64,000 nt of DNA from Ramazzottius varieornatus (GCA_001949185.1 BDGG01000006.1:974827-1038826); one strand, 5' to 3'; shown: positions 22,958-34,969, counted from the stretch's first letter. Translations and numbers: made by a program. Notes: generated by a model not told the origin, from the letters alone.

Positions 22958-24673
22958 TCAAGCAAAGACTTTCTTGGCGACCTGCGCGTACCACAATCCA
23001 GTGAAACTCGTGAGAACCCACTGGAGACGCCAAGTCAATCTGGCCGTCAGACCGAGCGGCAAGAATCCGATGGTCTCTATGGGTTCGACGTTGTACTTTT
23101 TCAGCTCACGATGCAGCTCTTGGGGTCTAATAAACTTGTAAAGATGGCGGAAGTTGAATGGAACGACCGCGGCGACATGCTCCAGCCAGATGATGGTGAA
23201 GAGCAGCGAAAATAACGTCCGGTTATTCGTCGTGATCACCACAGCGCCACCTATATTAATCGAAACTTATGTCATGACGTCACTGCGGACACGACCCTTC
23301 CCGTGGTCCGTGAGTTTAACCGCAGGCCGCCAAATGAAATGTACAAAACCGTTATTCATCCGAACTGGCGCACGCTTCTAGCCGAAAACAACGACAGTCT
23401 GCGTCGCGTGGGATGACGATCTGAAGTGGCGCACGTGACCAGCCAGCAATATAGAAGACCTGCGCCACTTGAGATAGGGAGCTTGTACGCTGCGTTTGCC
23501 GGCTTCCTATATTCTGCAGTATGCTAACCTTCTCTAACGAGCTTCAAGATGTGAGGAATCAAGCTCATGGAATCGGTGACATTCCCAATCAGCTCAGAGC
23601 ACACTACAATGTCAAATTTCCCTTCATGACGTTGACTAAACTCCTGCACCAGCGCTTGATGGTACTCTGGTCCGTTCACTTTCAGGCCTCGTGTCTCAGT
23701 CCAGTGCTGCTTCGCGGCCAGCAATGTGACCTCATTGGCGTCGATGGCTACCACTTCGGCGCCAGCATCGACCAAAGCCTCCGTCAGGTATCCTCCTCCG
23801 CATCCGACATCACAGATGCGTGCGCCAAGTAAGGGAGTGGCTTCCTTCGGTACCGATGGGTCGAACTGTCGGCCTTGGACGTCCCTAATGTAGGTTTGAA
23901 CGATGATGGGCATGCGGACCTTGTTCATCCGGCTCATGACTTGCAGGCAACTGGTCGGTCCCCACCAGAGATCGAGAGCGTCATAGAGGTCTTTGAGCTT
24001 GTCCGGCGAGACGGCTGTCGTGTCGACCTGGCCATCGTGGCCGTTTGAGGAAGGCAGAGTGGATGGGGAGCGACCGTTGGTGGCCTTGTTGGCTGGATGA
24101 ATCGTGCGGGTTTTCTTGTCTCGCGGTGTCCAAATGTAGCACCAGAATAACTCGAGGAAGATTCGCAGCGGGATGAGAGCTAGAAGGAGCAGTCTCCACA
24201 CTAAACCCTGCAAGTACGGTATACAGTGCGCGTATTGCGCTTGACACAAAGCCGAGACAGTCTCATGTGACCAGTTCTTCCAGCAATGTTCTTGCTTCGG
24301 AAAACTGTAACATCTCAATAAGTACAACAGTCCTTCTGAAAACCTTAATGGCTAAGTCCTAGACCTTGCTAATGAGTACATAATCATGGATATAAAGACT
24401 CAAAAGAGTTTAGCTCACTACCCAGCATCATTTGATCAACTAACTCTGACATGTTATGTCGGAGTGAATTTCAGTGTTGTCTCTTATTTACGGAGCGAAA
24501 GTCACATATTTCTGCGATCGTTCACATGGAACTTTGATTTTTAAAGTTTGAGAGCTTCTTTATGAGTGTTCCAGAATAGGAAGCGGTCTTAATTACAAAC
24601 GAACGAACGAAATGAATGTATGAAATAAAAAGGTCAGAGTTAGGGAGCGAGTTTTGACAGTGCCACTTACCAT
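22958..24673 (-). CDS. COQ3-like SAM methyltransferase, copy A (divergent)
   Basis: Main exons 24207-23529 and 23250-22958 (323 codons including the stop's frame). The start is least certain: the best fit puts the ATG as the last codon (24673-24671) of an exon before a GTAAGT donor, giving 324 residues. That exon, 24760-24671, is open in phase 0 for 30 codons and rich in Arg, so an upstream start is possible. The protein has a hydrophobic N-terminal anchor with the IPLRIFLEL motif shared by copies B and C, a Ser/Thr-rich linker, SAM motif I ICDVGCGGG, the VVAIDA acidic loop, and a hydrophobic C-terminal half. COQ3 methylates ubiquinone precursors at two O positions. Where copies B and C read SEVLEHV this copy reads SELIGNV, so activity is doubtful. 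It has its own intron positions. The last intron carries hairpins. Confidence 0.82.
23353..23502. repeat. Double hairpin (COQ3-like A last intron)
   Basis: Two hairpins with outer arms largely eroded. Confidence 0.7.
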
Positions 24674-24760
24674 CTTTCCCAGTCGGGGATCGAAGACCTG
24701 TGGAATCCCTAGTCCACCTCTGATCTGCCGACGAAGGCGCTGAGGAGAAAGGTTCGCCAG

Positions 24761-25445
24761 CTGTAAAACAGAATATAGACGACAAAGACAAAAATGTTCA
24801 GGGTCGGGAAAGCTAGGGCATTGCGGCCCTCACAAACTTTGCATATCTTGTTCAAACTTCAAGGTTGGAAGTCTCTTATGGGCACGTACGTTCTAATTTG
24901 TAAGCACCGCTTTCCGCCGTGGTAAAGCTCGTTAGCACTTGCACATCGATGGCATAACACCTATTTCGATCTCGGCGTCGATCGAAACTTCAAAAGTCTT
25001 ACATGAAGTTTGAGATATCATCACCTCAGATCCACGTTTCGACGGAAAATTCAAAAGTCCAAAGGATTGTCGGCGAAGCAAAGTCTAGCCGATTGTCATC
25101 GCTTTTACCGAAGAGCTCTTCATGAAAAATTGACGTAATGCTACTTCATCGACTATCCCGGTCTGCTTTTCTGTGGTTCGCTTTGCTTTATAACAAAAAC
25201 AAGAAGTGCGGGCATAGTACAGGCATAGTACCGGTACCACAAGAAGTTGGACGAGTGAAAAGGGAGGCGGAGTCAGCAGCAAGAATTAAAAAATGGTAAA
25301 AAAGCTAGATGAGGAAAGAGGCCGACTAAAAGTGAACAGACTACATTCTTGTGCGAATATTTAATTTTCGAGAGGAAAACAAATGCCGGAATCGGGACAC
25401 AACGACTGGACAGTGGAGTGTCATTAATCAGGATCTAACTTGCAT
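24761..25445. other. Interval between COQ3-like copies A and B
   Basis: Noncoding 5' flank of copy A and 3' flank of copy B. It may hold an unrecognised first exon of copy A; I could not find one in phase. No repeat of the hairpin family is present. Confidence 0.45.
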
Positions 25446-27017
25446 TCAAGATTCTCCGCGTTTGGCGATGACAGAGTATCCCAAACCGGTGAACCAGTGA
25501 GGGACGTAGTTCATCTTTGCGGTATTATTCAGGATGTTCAACGAGAGAGGCATCCATAAGTTTCCTTCCGTCTTGACAGTCTTGAAGTTCATCTTGTCGG
25601 TCACTTCGCGGATTTCTTCGGGCTGAAAGTAAATTATTAATATTTATACTTGGGAAAGCTTTGACATGAAGAAGAAACTGATTTCGGTAAAGATGTTCGT
25701 TACCTTGACACACAGGTAGAGACGATGGACCCAGCGCGGAAGAATGCCTAAGACATCTTCAAAGAGAATCATGCAGAACAGCAGAGAGTAGATGGTACGG
25801 TTGACGGTGGTGAACACGACGCAACCTCCAGGACGAACTAACTTGCAGCACAGGGCAGCGAAGGCTCGAGGGTTATTGACGTGCTCAAGGACTTCCGAGC
25901 AGACCACCACATCGAAACGTCCAGAAGCTTCCTCCACGTAGCTTGCAAGGGACTGGCAGACGTACTCCGGAGCGATCACACCTTCCTGTAACGAAACAAC
26001 GCCTTCTTGAAAACATCAGCCGGAACAACAGAAACAGAACGAGTCGGAATGATCTGATTTCGTTGGGAGGTCGGTAGGCACTTGACAAGAGGAGTTTCCC
26101 AAGTGGCACATGCTGTCAGCTAACGACACTGGGAATGTGCGCCACTTAACGCCTGGCCCAGATCGTTTTTACAAGTGCCGCATACGTCCAGCAGATGACA
26201 CTACGAACGTGCGCCACTTTGGAAAGCGATTTTGTGGAGTGGCTCCCGGTTTATAAGCGAATCTTACCTGTTGATCGTGCGTCTCGTTCCAGTGACGTTT
26301 CGCCGCGCCGATTGCTGGTGCCATTATATCTGTCAAGGAAGTAAGAGCCTCGGGTTGCATTCCGTGGAGTGGATTGAAAGACACTCGCGAAACATGGAGG
26401 ACGGGAACAAGGAAGCTTACCGATTCCAACGACGGTCGCTCCGCTTTTCGCTAAAGCCTCGGTTAAGATGCCGCCTCCGCTGCCAACATCACAGATGCGG
26501 GCGCCGCTGAGTGGCAGTGCATCCAGCCGGAAGGAATCTTCCCAAGTGGCTTCCAGTCCCAGGGTGTGCTTGAGGTAGCTTTCAGCAATCAGACGAAGAC
26601 GAACGGTGTTGAAACGTTTCAGAGCCGTCATGATGCCGTTGGGACTCCACCACTGGTCTTGCTCCGCCGTTTCCTTCCAGAACTGGGCTTGTTCCTTGGC
26701 CACCGAATGATCCTTCTCGTTAGCCGCGACGTGGTGACCGTTCTTGCCATTCTGCTGCTTGGTTTCTTCGACTATTTCGCTGGGAGGATACAGGCACTGG
26801 TACAGCTCCCAAACGATGCGGAGAGGGATCGTCATCCAGATGATCCAGCGGCTGAACATCGATAGCTGGAAGAAAAGTAGACGGAAGTAAAGTTAACCAT
26901 AGGGCCAACCAAACAATCAATGGACATGGCGAGCCCTGTAGTGCTGATGAGTCTGCGCCTTACCATTAAAGGAACCATTGGGACAGCCATGGCTATCCTC
27001 AGCGTTTGCTTGATCAT
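25446..27017 (-). CDS. COQ3-like SAM methyltransferase, copy B
   Basis: Exons 27017-26964, 26865-26421, 26329-26268, 25985-25704 and 25622-25446; 339 residues. The fold is UbiG/COQ3: ARICDVGSGGGILTEAL (motif I), a VVGIG turn, DIMAPAI, a conserved FDVVVCSEVLEHV and RPGGCVVFTTVNRT, then a hydrophobic stretch (IYSLLFCMILFEDVLGILP) matching the membrane-contact region of human COQ3, and the terminal WFTGLGYSVIAKR. Motif I reads GSGGG rather than the usual GCGGG. The N-terminus (IIWMTIPLRIVWEL) is a hydrophobic helix instead of a typical matrix signal. True COQ3 sits on the inner mitochondrial membrane in the CoQ complex; whether this copy does is inference. Intron 3 holds two hairpins. Confidence 0.88.
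26070..26250. repeat. Double hairpin (COQ3-like B intron 3)
   Basis: Two hairpins; the first pairs CACAT with ATGTG in place of the consensus CACGC / GCGTG. Confidence 0.75.
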
Positions 27018-27309
27018 CCCGACAGAGAGATATAAAAGTAACGCAGGGAACAGTTCAGGGGTAGAATTTTCCGCTGCAGAATTCGGAAATCAAGCAGCAG
27101 CAGCAGACTTTGCAAGTGAAAGAAGCCTACAAAGCCGGTAGACACTGAGACAAGTGCATCTGCTGTTGCCGAAACGCATGCTTGGCACGCAGAATGTTCT
27201 GGTTTAGAGTCAGCTTCAATCTCTGAACTCTGGAAGATGTTATCTGCATCTTGGTGTGTTTACCGTCCATGACTCACCACTTTGGTCCATTTCATCATTT
27301 GAATCATAA

Positions 27310-27378
27310 TCGTCGTCACAAGTGGCGCGCACATCCAGCCAGTAACTAAGAGAACGTGCGCCACTTGAGATGACAGTT
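27310..27378. repeat. Hairpin, intergenic (COQ3-like B / CCCH)
   Basis: Single hairpin (ACAAGTGGCGCGCAC / GTGCGCCACTTG); the only other cluster outside a known intron, though it could lie in a 5' UTR intron. Confidence 0.75.
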
Positions 27379-27795
27379 TGGATCAATACTTTTTTTGCCC
27401 GCTTCGTGTGATAGAACGAATGTGCATGGCAATCTGTTCAATATCGACTGCATACGACAGAGCAGGAAGACCAACCCTTGTGACCAACCACAAGCTTGTT
27501 TTCCGTGTGGTTTCCGGTCAGGCTTTGGTCAGCTTTGCAATCGCTCTGCCACGTCGCTTGGACTTCAGGCAATTCAACAATCCTTGATTCTCGCAGTCCA
27601 GTTTCCGAAAACTTTCCACACATATTCTGGAGTGGGACGATCGTACAAGAGCGGTGAGTTTGGAACAGATTCACAGAACGGCTTGCAGCTCCACCGAAAG
27701 AAGTCAGATCATTAAAACGAATTTGCCTGCTTTGGTAGCCACTGACCTATCCATTGAGCTTCCCCGCCAAAGAGCGCAAACAGAATGTTCCCACA

Positions 27796-27803
27796 TGACG
27801 TCA
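27796..27803. promoter_or_regulatory. TGACGTCA palindrome between COQ3-like B and the CCCH gene
   Basis: A perfect CRE-type palindrome about 780 bp from the COQ3-like B start and 490 bp from the CCCH start. Confidence 0.45.
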
Positions 27804-28288
27804 CCGCCACTGGCGCGGGAGACGGGTATGACATCAGCGGCGGTAAATGACATCATTGACCGGTCTGTGGCATGGCATTGCTATCTGAATGCGTTGATTC
27901 TTGTTTGAGCTATTCATTCCCCCATTCACGCTTTCACACCATTCCATACAATCTTTCACCACACTTTAGATTCTTTCTTTTCTCCGTTCTTCTCGTGGGA
28001 ATTTTCTGGTGGCTTGTATCGTCTTTAAAATATTCTGTATATTTCTACCAGGAGTTCGTAGGTGACCGGACAGCTGCAGCAGCCGTCGACTCGAGCGTCC
28101 ACTAACCGAGGTAAACAAAACTAAATATGTTCGTAGGAAAAAGGAGAAGGCGCAACCAGTGCGAAAAAAATTCCCTCTAAGCGGAAACGAAATCAGTGAG
28201 TTTTTTCCACTGATTAAGTATATGGATATTCGAGCTCGATACTCTCATTAATTTTATCTTTTGAATATCTTTCCTTTCTTGCAGAGAG

Positions 28289-29559
28289 ATGCCGCCTCCC
28301 CGCTCCTCCAAACCTCACGGCCAGAATCCAGGGTACTTTTACAAAACTAAGCATTGCTTAGCTTTTTCCTCTCCGGGGGGTTGTCCGTCTGGAGCCAGCT
28401 GTGGCTACGCTCACGGACCTCACGAACTCCAGATCGCCACCGTTCCCAGCTACAAGACGAAGCCTTGCCAAAGAATGGTGCAGGATGGGTCATGCATCTA
28501 TGGTGAGAATGAAAGTCAGCAATCAACCGACCTATCAATTAAGCCAGTAATTAATCAATCAATACTCAATTTAAGAAAAATTTCCACGTCATTCAACCAA
28601 GCGTCTATAAATCCCCGGTCTTTTCGATGCATTTGATGTGGCGTCTGGGGGCAAAAAGAACGGGTTTGGGTACAATCCGAAGCGACGCATTTCGAACGAC
28701 CAGATCATCTTCCCAAGTCGCGCACGCTTCCAGCTAATGATGGTGAACAAGTGCGCCACTTAAGACGACGATCTGGTTTACATCTTTCTGCCCACGTCCC
28801 AAGTGCCTCTTTCTGCGTTTGAAAATTATCGTGGTTTTTTTCCAGGTGCTCGATGCGTCTTTCTGCATCCGGAGGAGTTTAAAAAAACTCCTTGTGCCAG
28901 GCTCGCCACCACAGGCTACTGCTCGTACGGCAGTAACTGCATCTTCATCCATCCGGAAGATTGCTTCGTCCCTGTAGTCCTCTTCAGACAGAATCAAGCC
29001 AGTATCCTTGGAAACATCTCGCCATCCAGTTCCGGACAAGTCACACCACAGCAGCCTCACTCCTGCTTTCCAGACTCGGTCTTTGGACGTGTGACACCGA
29101 ACCCTGGACGTTGGTCCGAGGCGTCTTCCACGGCCACTAGCTTCTTTGGGTTCCACGAGATGCCTACCGCATCGCACCGATCTTCAATGACCGGAAGTAC
29201 GTTTTGGTCATGAAAGATCGTTTCGTTTGGCTTGTCGGTTCGTGATGGAATTTGGGGCTTGCGCAAATGAACCTGACCAGATTGTTATTCAAGTGACGCA
29301 CTCTTCCAACCAGTAACAACGAAAACGTGCGTCACTAGGGCAACATTTATCAAGATTGTTTGTTCCAGTGGCGCACGCTTCCAGCTAATAACACAGAAAA
29401 CGCTCGCCGCTTAGGAAAACGATCTGGTTCAGTTCATTTGCCACCTCCGATTTATATACAGCACTTGAACTGTTTGTTTTTCTAGGTCCCGAGCGCGAAT
29501 TCCAGATCTTGAACAGCGTTATCCTCTCGGTGGTCGAGTTCGTCCTCCGTGAACGTTGA
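28289..29559 (+). CDS. Three-finger CCCH zinc-finger protein (TTP/TIS11-like fingers)
   Basis: Exons 28289-28502, 28846-29196 and 29486-29559; 212 residues. Three CCCH fingers, each exactly C-x8-C-x5-C-x3-H: C23-C32-C38-H42, C60-C69-C75-H79 and C88-C97-C103-H107. The first two follow a YKTK lead-in like that of TTP/TIS11 proteins, which bind AU-rich mRNA elements and promote deadenylation and decay. The rest is Ser/Pro-rich. The final exon (EFQILN...VLRER) was chosen because a good GTACGT donor at 29197 and an acceptor at 29485 join in phase; reading through would instead stop at 29213. Three fingers rather than two argues against a direct ZFP36 orthologue. RNA binding is inferred from the fingers; the target is unknown. 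Both introns carry hairpins. Confidence 0.88.
28692..28786. repeat. Hairpin (CCCH intron 1)
   Basis: Single hairpin (CAAGTCGCGCACGCTT / AAGTGCGCCACTT). Confidence 0.75.
29275..29450. repeat. Double hairpin (CCCH intron 2)
   Basis: Two hairpins separated by about 20 bp. Confidence 0.75.
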
Positions 29560-30062
29560 GGCCTTCCTCGAGTTTATCCGACTCCTCTCTTGTTCGCTTT
29601 AAGTTTATTTCGGAAACCAAGCGTTGTTTCCTTGACGGTGGTATATCCGTTGATTCCCCAAATTTCTCTGAAGTATTTTTTCTGATGTGTTAGTTCTCTT
29701 GTTGACGGTTTGTTAAGTCGGTCGTATACTTTATGTGGTTTTGATTTTTAATTTCTTAGATCTCTGAACCCTTCTGTGGACAATCCCTATCTGGAACAAT
29801 TGGGTCCAGTGCACAACCTGGTACTGGCTCGTAGCATTCCGCTGCAGCAGCTTAGTTTCATTTCCTCGTGCATGCCTTACTATGGCTCTCATAATCCATA
29901 TTTGAATATTCCCCCATATGAGATAATGTATGCTCTTTGAAATGAACTTCCTTCCGAAAAACCTTGTGAACCATCTCACGGAAGTTGGCTGAACCCATTC
30001 GATGTGGACTTTCCAGTTTCCCACGCGGAAGAGAAATTATTAGTTTGGAAAAGATGAAAAAG
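29560..30062. other. Noncoding interval between the CCCH gene and tRNA-Ala
   Basis: Contains the 3' flank of the CCCH gene; AT-rich; no gene or hairpin family member is seen. Confidence 0.45.
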
Positions 30063-30134
30063 TGGAGAAGTGGGGGATTGAACCCCAGACCTCAGCCATG
30101 CGAAGACCGCGCTCTACCACTGAGCTACATCCCC
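30063..30134 (-). tRNA. tRNA-Ala (anticodon CGC)
   Basis: A 72-nt cloverleaf on the minus strand: acceptor GGGGATG, D arm GCTC-AGTGGTA-GAGC, anticodon loop TTCGCAT (anticodon CGC, codon GCG), variable region AGGTC, T arm TGGGG-TTCAATC-CCCCA, and 3' acceptor CTTCTCC plus discriminator A. The acceptor has one T-T mismatch at pair 6-67 and a G-T at 3-70; G-T at 3-70 is the classic alanine identity element. Internal A box (TAGCTCAGTGG) and B box (GGTTCAATCC) are present, and a run of five T follows at once as a Pol III terminator. No intron and no encoded CCA. Confidence 0.93.
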
Positions 30135-30361
30135 ATACGCACTGTGAGGAGCAAAGTTTACCTAACGATACGTTGGAGAACCGCGTGTTACTTTATCACC
30201 CATGATCGGCGTTACCTTCGAGTCGTCGACAAGTACCATCCGAAGCGTGTAAGTTGTTCCACCTAAGTTTAATTTTGTTTGTTTGTACAGTATGGGAGAG
30301 TGGAAAAGAATGACTGAATAAGCAGCATAGATAAAGGACAAACTCCGCGTCACATAAAATT

Positions 30362-33300
30362 TCACATAAAATCAGCCGCAGTCAGCCTCCTGGTCGCTGC
30401 CGCCCGTTTTAGCTTTCTCATCAAAACTTCTTCCTCCACATCAGAAGCAGACTCGTCATCAGCAAAAGAAGGCTTTGCAGCATTAGTGACAGTATTTCTT
30501 GTAACAACAGGCACTTTTTCCGCTTTCGATGAAGCCAGCTTCGGTCTGAACGTAATCACGTCGTCCGCTGTGGTCTTTCTTCTTTTCCTGTCGTCTTCCG
30601 CACTACTCGATCCATACGACTCCCTCCGTTTGTCTTTCTTTTGCTTCTTGCTTTTCTTCTTATGCTTCTAGAAAGAGGTACTCGTCACAATCCTCGATAA
30701 AATTGTCACTTCAACTAGTCCGAAAATTTGAATCATTTTATTAAGTTATTTTCGAAACTGAGAAAACTGAATTTTATGTTCATACCTTTTCGGACCGGTC
30801 AGTCTTCTCCTTCTTTCTCTTTTTTCTGCTTCTAGTTACATCCCCACTGTCGCTTTCTTCTTCTTTACCCTGTTTCGTCTTCATGGCTTCCGCCAAAGCT
30901 GCCAGCACTTCCGGTGGCGGTCTTTCGGGGCCCAGCGATACAGGTACTTCAGGCTTGGTTGGAAATGTCATCTTCTCGAGGGCTCGAGCTCGTCTGTCCA
31001 CTTCGAACAGGTCTCGTATGGGATCGGGTGGAAGGTCTTTGACTTCTTCGGTCGGTCTGGCTATTGATGGTACGAGGGAAGCATCCTCCACATCTTCCGC
31101 AGCGTCCTCCACATCGGAACTCTCGAAGATGGCGCGGAAGAGGTCCATAGGTGGTCGTTCAGCCGGAACTTCCTCCATCTGAAGAGCCAATACACAGTAG
31201 TTCAAAACACACAGCAAAATACTGGGGACCTCGGCAAATAAACATCAACAAGACTACTCTCGTAGGTGGCGCATGCAGTCACTGTCACTGGCTGAAAGCG
31301 TGCGCTACTTGGAAAAAAACGCTCTTGTCGTGTTTGTCCGGCGAGCTCCCGTATCCGACACAGGGAGAAAAAGAAAACTGCGCATTCGACGAAATTACTA
31401 CTAAAGATATGCATTGTGAACACGACTTGCGGGAATTCGTACCGTCTTCGGGGGAAGCGAAGGCGCTAGTGGAGGAGGCAGACTGGGGCCTTTCACGACC
31501 GGTAAAGTCGGTTTGCTGGCTGGGGTTACTTCGGTCTTTTCTGGACCTTTCACCGGTCGTTGTTCGGGTGTTCGATCGACCTTCTTTTCCGCCGTCGTTC
31601 GCACTTCGGGTATTTTGGATGTAGGTTGAAGAGCAGAAGACAGAGCTTCTGAGATGCCAGGTACCGCATCCTCGGGTACGTTGATAAAGTTGAACATAGA
31701 GTACTTGTCCTTCTTGACTTTCAAAATTCCCACCATTGTCGAACTAGAAACAATCAAAAGTGTTCTTCCGTTACGCTTTCGGAGTTTGAGTCCTAGTTTT
31801 AGACTAGATGGAATACTCAAACAGCACATAGAAGCCAAGCAAACAAACTCGACAAGGCTGTCTTCCGAAGTGGCGCATGTTTTCAGTATCGTTGGCCGAA
31901 ATGGTGCGAGACTTGAAAAACGACCTTTTTCAGGGTTGTCTGCGCTCAAAAACTTCGAATCGGCATTAAACTTCACTCTTTGAATTATCCTACATCCTTT
32001 ATGTAGGTAACAACGAAATTTATTCTTACTTTGGGTAAGGATGAGGAACGTTGAAGCGTTTACTGACGAGCCTATCCGGATGCCATTCGAAGACGTCTCT
32101 AGTTAGCTTCCCATACAGCTTCTTCTCCACAGCAGCTTTCCGTTCCTTCGACACAGCCTACAACACACCGTTAACACCTGAGAACAGCGGTAGGCGACAA
32201 CAGCAAACAGAGTTCGAAGAAATTACCCCGGAATCGACAGAGACTTCCACTTCGTTCGTTTCTTTCTCGCCCTTCTCCGAAGTGAAGCGAGCAGCCATCA
32301 GCCCGTTCATCGGCTTATAAAGCGCAGCTGCCCGAAGAAACTCAAACTTCTCCTGCTCGCGATCCCATTCGGTCAAGTTAGTACCCGTCTCCATCCACAC
32401 TTCCTCCATTGCCTCTGTAAAGTAACATCTGTAGGATTACGGAACAAAATCGCGGATTAAAATGCGAGATCGGATAACAAACCCGACAATTTATTTCCCA
32501 AGTGGCGCACGCTTCCAGCCATTGACACTGAGACCGTGCGCCACTTTGAAAAACTGTAAGATCGTTTCTCCAACTGGCGCGCGCGTCCGGCCAGCAAGAC
32601 TACGAATGTGCACCACTCAAGAACACAATCTTCCCGAGTCTGTTTGCTTAACTCCGAATTTTCAAACCAGAGAGAAAGCAACAACAAAGTTGAAGATTTT
32701 ATCCCAGATTTTATACTCTTTAGTTTGGAAGAAATTTCCCTGTACTTCAAAACTGTACCTCGGCTTTGGTTGTTCCTTCTCTGCAAGAACATCTCATATC
32801 GCTTCTGTTTCTTCGGGTCCTTCTCGAATGGTTTGAACGTCGTCTTTCCATCTAGCGTCGCCGACATCCCCGCCAACATCGAAACATGCTGCTTCCTCTG
32901 CTCTTCCACCGAAGCTACTCCAGCCGCCTTCGCTTCCTTCTCTTTCTCTTTTACGTTCGACACCACCGGCAGAGTTTCCACCAGCGTTTCCGCTTTCTGG
33001 AACACCGGCAAGCGACTCCGCTGGTTCGTCGGAATCAAATCAAACACCGTCTTGATTTCTCTCGGTGCTTCCTTCTCTTTATTTGTACTCCTGTTCTCTT
33101 CCTCATTCAGAATGTTTTCTCTTGTCTTGGCGTCGTGTTTTGTGTATCTGGTACCCGATGTTTCTTCGGGGACAGTTTGTATTTTAGGAGGAAGAGAAGT
33201 TAGCAAACCACGTTCGCCAGTAAAGCCTCGTGGGATATTGGGCGGCGGGAAGATCCTCATCGACGAGAGTTTCCTTTCAGACTTCTCAAAACCCTCAATC

Positions 33301-34969
33301 ACTTTCCTTCCGCCTTCCTGAATAGCCTTCAACGGTACTGCCTTTCCTCTGTTCTTAACTTCGTCAGTACCCCCTAAGACACGGTCATATCGCGACAAGT
33401 CATCCATACTGTACACATCGTCATCTTCGTCCTCGAAGGCACCCACGCCGAAAGCCTGGCCGGACATCCCTTTGGCTTTCTTGGACTTATGACGAGCTGT
33501 TGGGACCGCAAGTGCTGTGGATGATACTGGCTCGTCGAAGAGACTGAAGCGCGATGCAGAGGAGCCGGCTGTATGGGAGGAGAGAAGACCGGTGGGAACT
33601 GCGAGGCCGCGGTAGCCGATACCGTGAAAGTTGGTCTTGGGTGTCATGGCCAAAGGAGTGACGTCTTCGGGTGCGAAGAGCTTCCCGGCTGCTAGCTCAT
33701 CTTTCTCCTGAAATCAACATTTTGGACGGTTTTGGTGGCAACAAAGCCTGGAATTTATCGGGGACATCTCAAATCAACTGGGCATACTCGTTAAGTCAAG
33801 CGGCGCACCTCTTCATTGTTATTGACAGAAAGAGTGCGCCACTTGGGAAAAACGTCATAAAACTAAACTCTGTCCTGTTTGAACCTCACAACCGGCCTTT
33901 TTCACTGGGTTTTCGACGAGAAGCTCGAAGAGGTTCGTGCCTAGCGCATCCGTTTTAGAATTTTCCGCGAAAAAGGCAGATTTCGCTTGCGAGCTCACAC
34001 GATAGCTGCGGACAACCTGATACTGGTAAACATCAACTCCGCTGATACTGTAAGCATGACTTTACTCACGCAAATTTCTCGCTCGGACAGTGTGGAAGCT
34101 TTTCCCTCTTTGACCAGCGACTTGTGCTTCTCGCGGAAGGTGATGCGAGGCCCGATGCCTTGGCCAGGTTTCCAACCCATCTTCTTGAGCAGAACAACGC
34201 CATACGATTCACTGTAAAATGAAACATGCAGAGAACGACGAAAAGAGGGAAGCAAAGAATCAAGGTTAACTTACGTCAGAGGAACGATCAAGTCTCTCAG
34301 TAGTTTATCAGGTGGACCAGTCACACCGTAACGTCGTTGGTCATCCCCGAGCTTCGACGAAGCGAAAGACTCTTTCGTGGATATCTTCTTTGGTGCAATT
34401 CCATAATCCCCGAAATCCTAAAGCGCGATAAGGCATTAGTGGCGCATGCAACAGCGGGAAAGCATGCACGAAGTACACCAATTGATCCGGGTAAAAATCA
34501 CTACTGTATCTTGCCTCATTGTCCATATAGTCTTCCGGACGTTGTCGTCGCGCTTCCGCTTTCGACTGCCTTGACGACTGGAATGTCCTCGGCGCCCATC
34601 CTGAAACGAGAATGGGGTAGGGTTTCTGTAGAGTTTTGCGAAGTTATATCAACCAACCTTCGATTGAGCCCACGGTGTTGAAGTAGCCAGCTGAAAAACC
34701 TCCCGTGAAAGCGCCATGAAAGCGCTGCCGTCCTTTCTCGTCTGTGACAGTCTGCTCGTGGATGGGCACAGGTTTACTGGACACGGTCTCATCTGGAATG
34801 CAGATTCGTAAGTGGACAGGTTTAAACGTTGACGAATGACGAGCGAAACATTTGCGAATTACGAAAACACAGGACGGGATGATATATACTTACCGTCTGC
34901 AAGCTGTTCTACAGCTGTTCCGTACACCACAAAATCCTCCTGTGGTAACTCGCTCTCTCGATCACCCAT
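30362..34969 (-). CDS. GPATCH1: G-patch domain-containing protein 1 (GPATCH1)
   Basis: Eleven exons: 34969-34894, 34792-34658, 34600-34515, 34417-34275, 34211-34070, 33707-32759, 32414-32227, 32157-32030, 31743-31443, 31178-30786 and 30667-30362; 948 residues (human 931). GPATCH1 associates with late spliceosomes; G-patch proteins activate DEAH helicases. Motifs in order: DFVVYGT near the N-terminus, [39 protein letters not shown], the G-patch [108 protein letters not shown] and a Lys-rich tail. Intron 3 starts with GC (GAG/GCAAGA), a GC-AG intron. Introns 5, 6, 8 and 9 carry hairpins. Confidence 0.95.
31224..31352. repeat. Hairpin (GPATCH1 intron 9)
   Basis: Full element with outer arms GGACCTCGGCAAATAAAC / GTTTGTCCGGCGAGCTCCCG. 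Confidence 0.8.
31833..31948. repeat. Hairpin (GPATCH1 intron 8)
   Basis: Full element, right arm decayed (GGTGCGAGACTTG). Confidence 0.7.
32466..32660. repeat. Double hairpin (GPATCH1 intron 6)
   Basis: Two hairpins in one outer palindrome (GGATAACAAACCCGAC / CCGAGTCTGTTTGC). Confidence 0.8.
33758..33860. repeat. Hairpin (GPATCH1 intron 5)
   Basis: Inner arms carry CTCTT / AAGAG in place of the consensus CGCTT / AAGCG, so pairing is kept. Confidence 0.8.

Larger units (their letters stand above)
27018..28288. promoter_or_regulatory. Head-to-head interval of COQ3-like B and the CCCH protein
   Basis: Divergent 5' flank of 1.27 kb with a single hairpin repeat (27310-27378) and a TGACGTCA at 27796-27803. 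A pyrimidine-rich acceptor at 28284 directly precedes the CCCH start codon, so that gene has at least one upstream noncoding exon here. No coding region is supported. Confidence 0.5.

Noticed and set aside
24522-24791. 89-codon minus-strand frame as an independent gene next to COQ3-like A
   Set aside because: It overlaps an exon flanked by splice sites that reads open in another phase toward copy A; treated as part of that gene's uncertain 5' end.
29197-29213. Stop of the CCCH protein at 29213 without a third exon
   Set aside because: A good GTACGT donor lies before it and joins in phase to an open terminal exon; the short ending remains possible as an intron-retained form.
32608-33321. 237-codon frame antisense to GPATCH1 exon 6
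   Set aside because: Phe/Ser-rich shadow of the acidic and Lys-rich GPATCH1 coding sequence.
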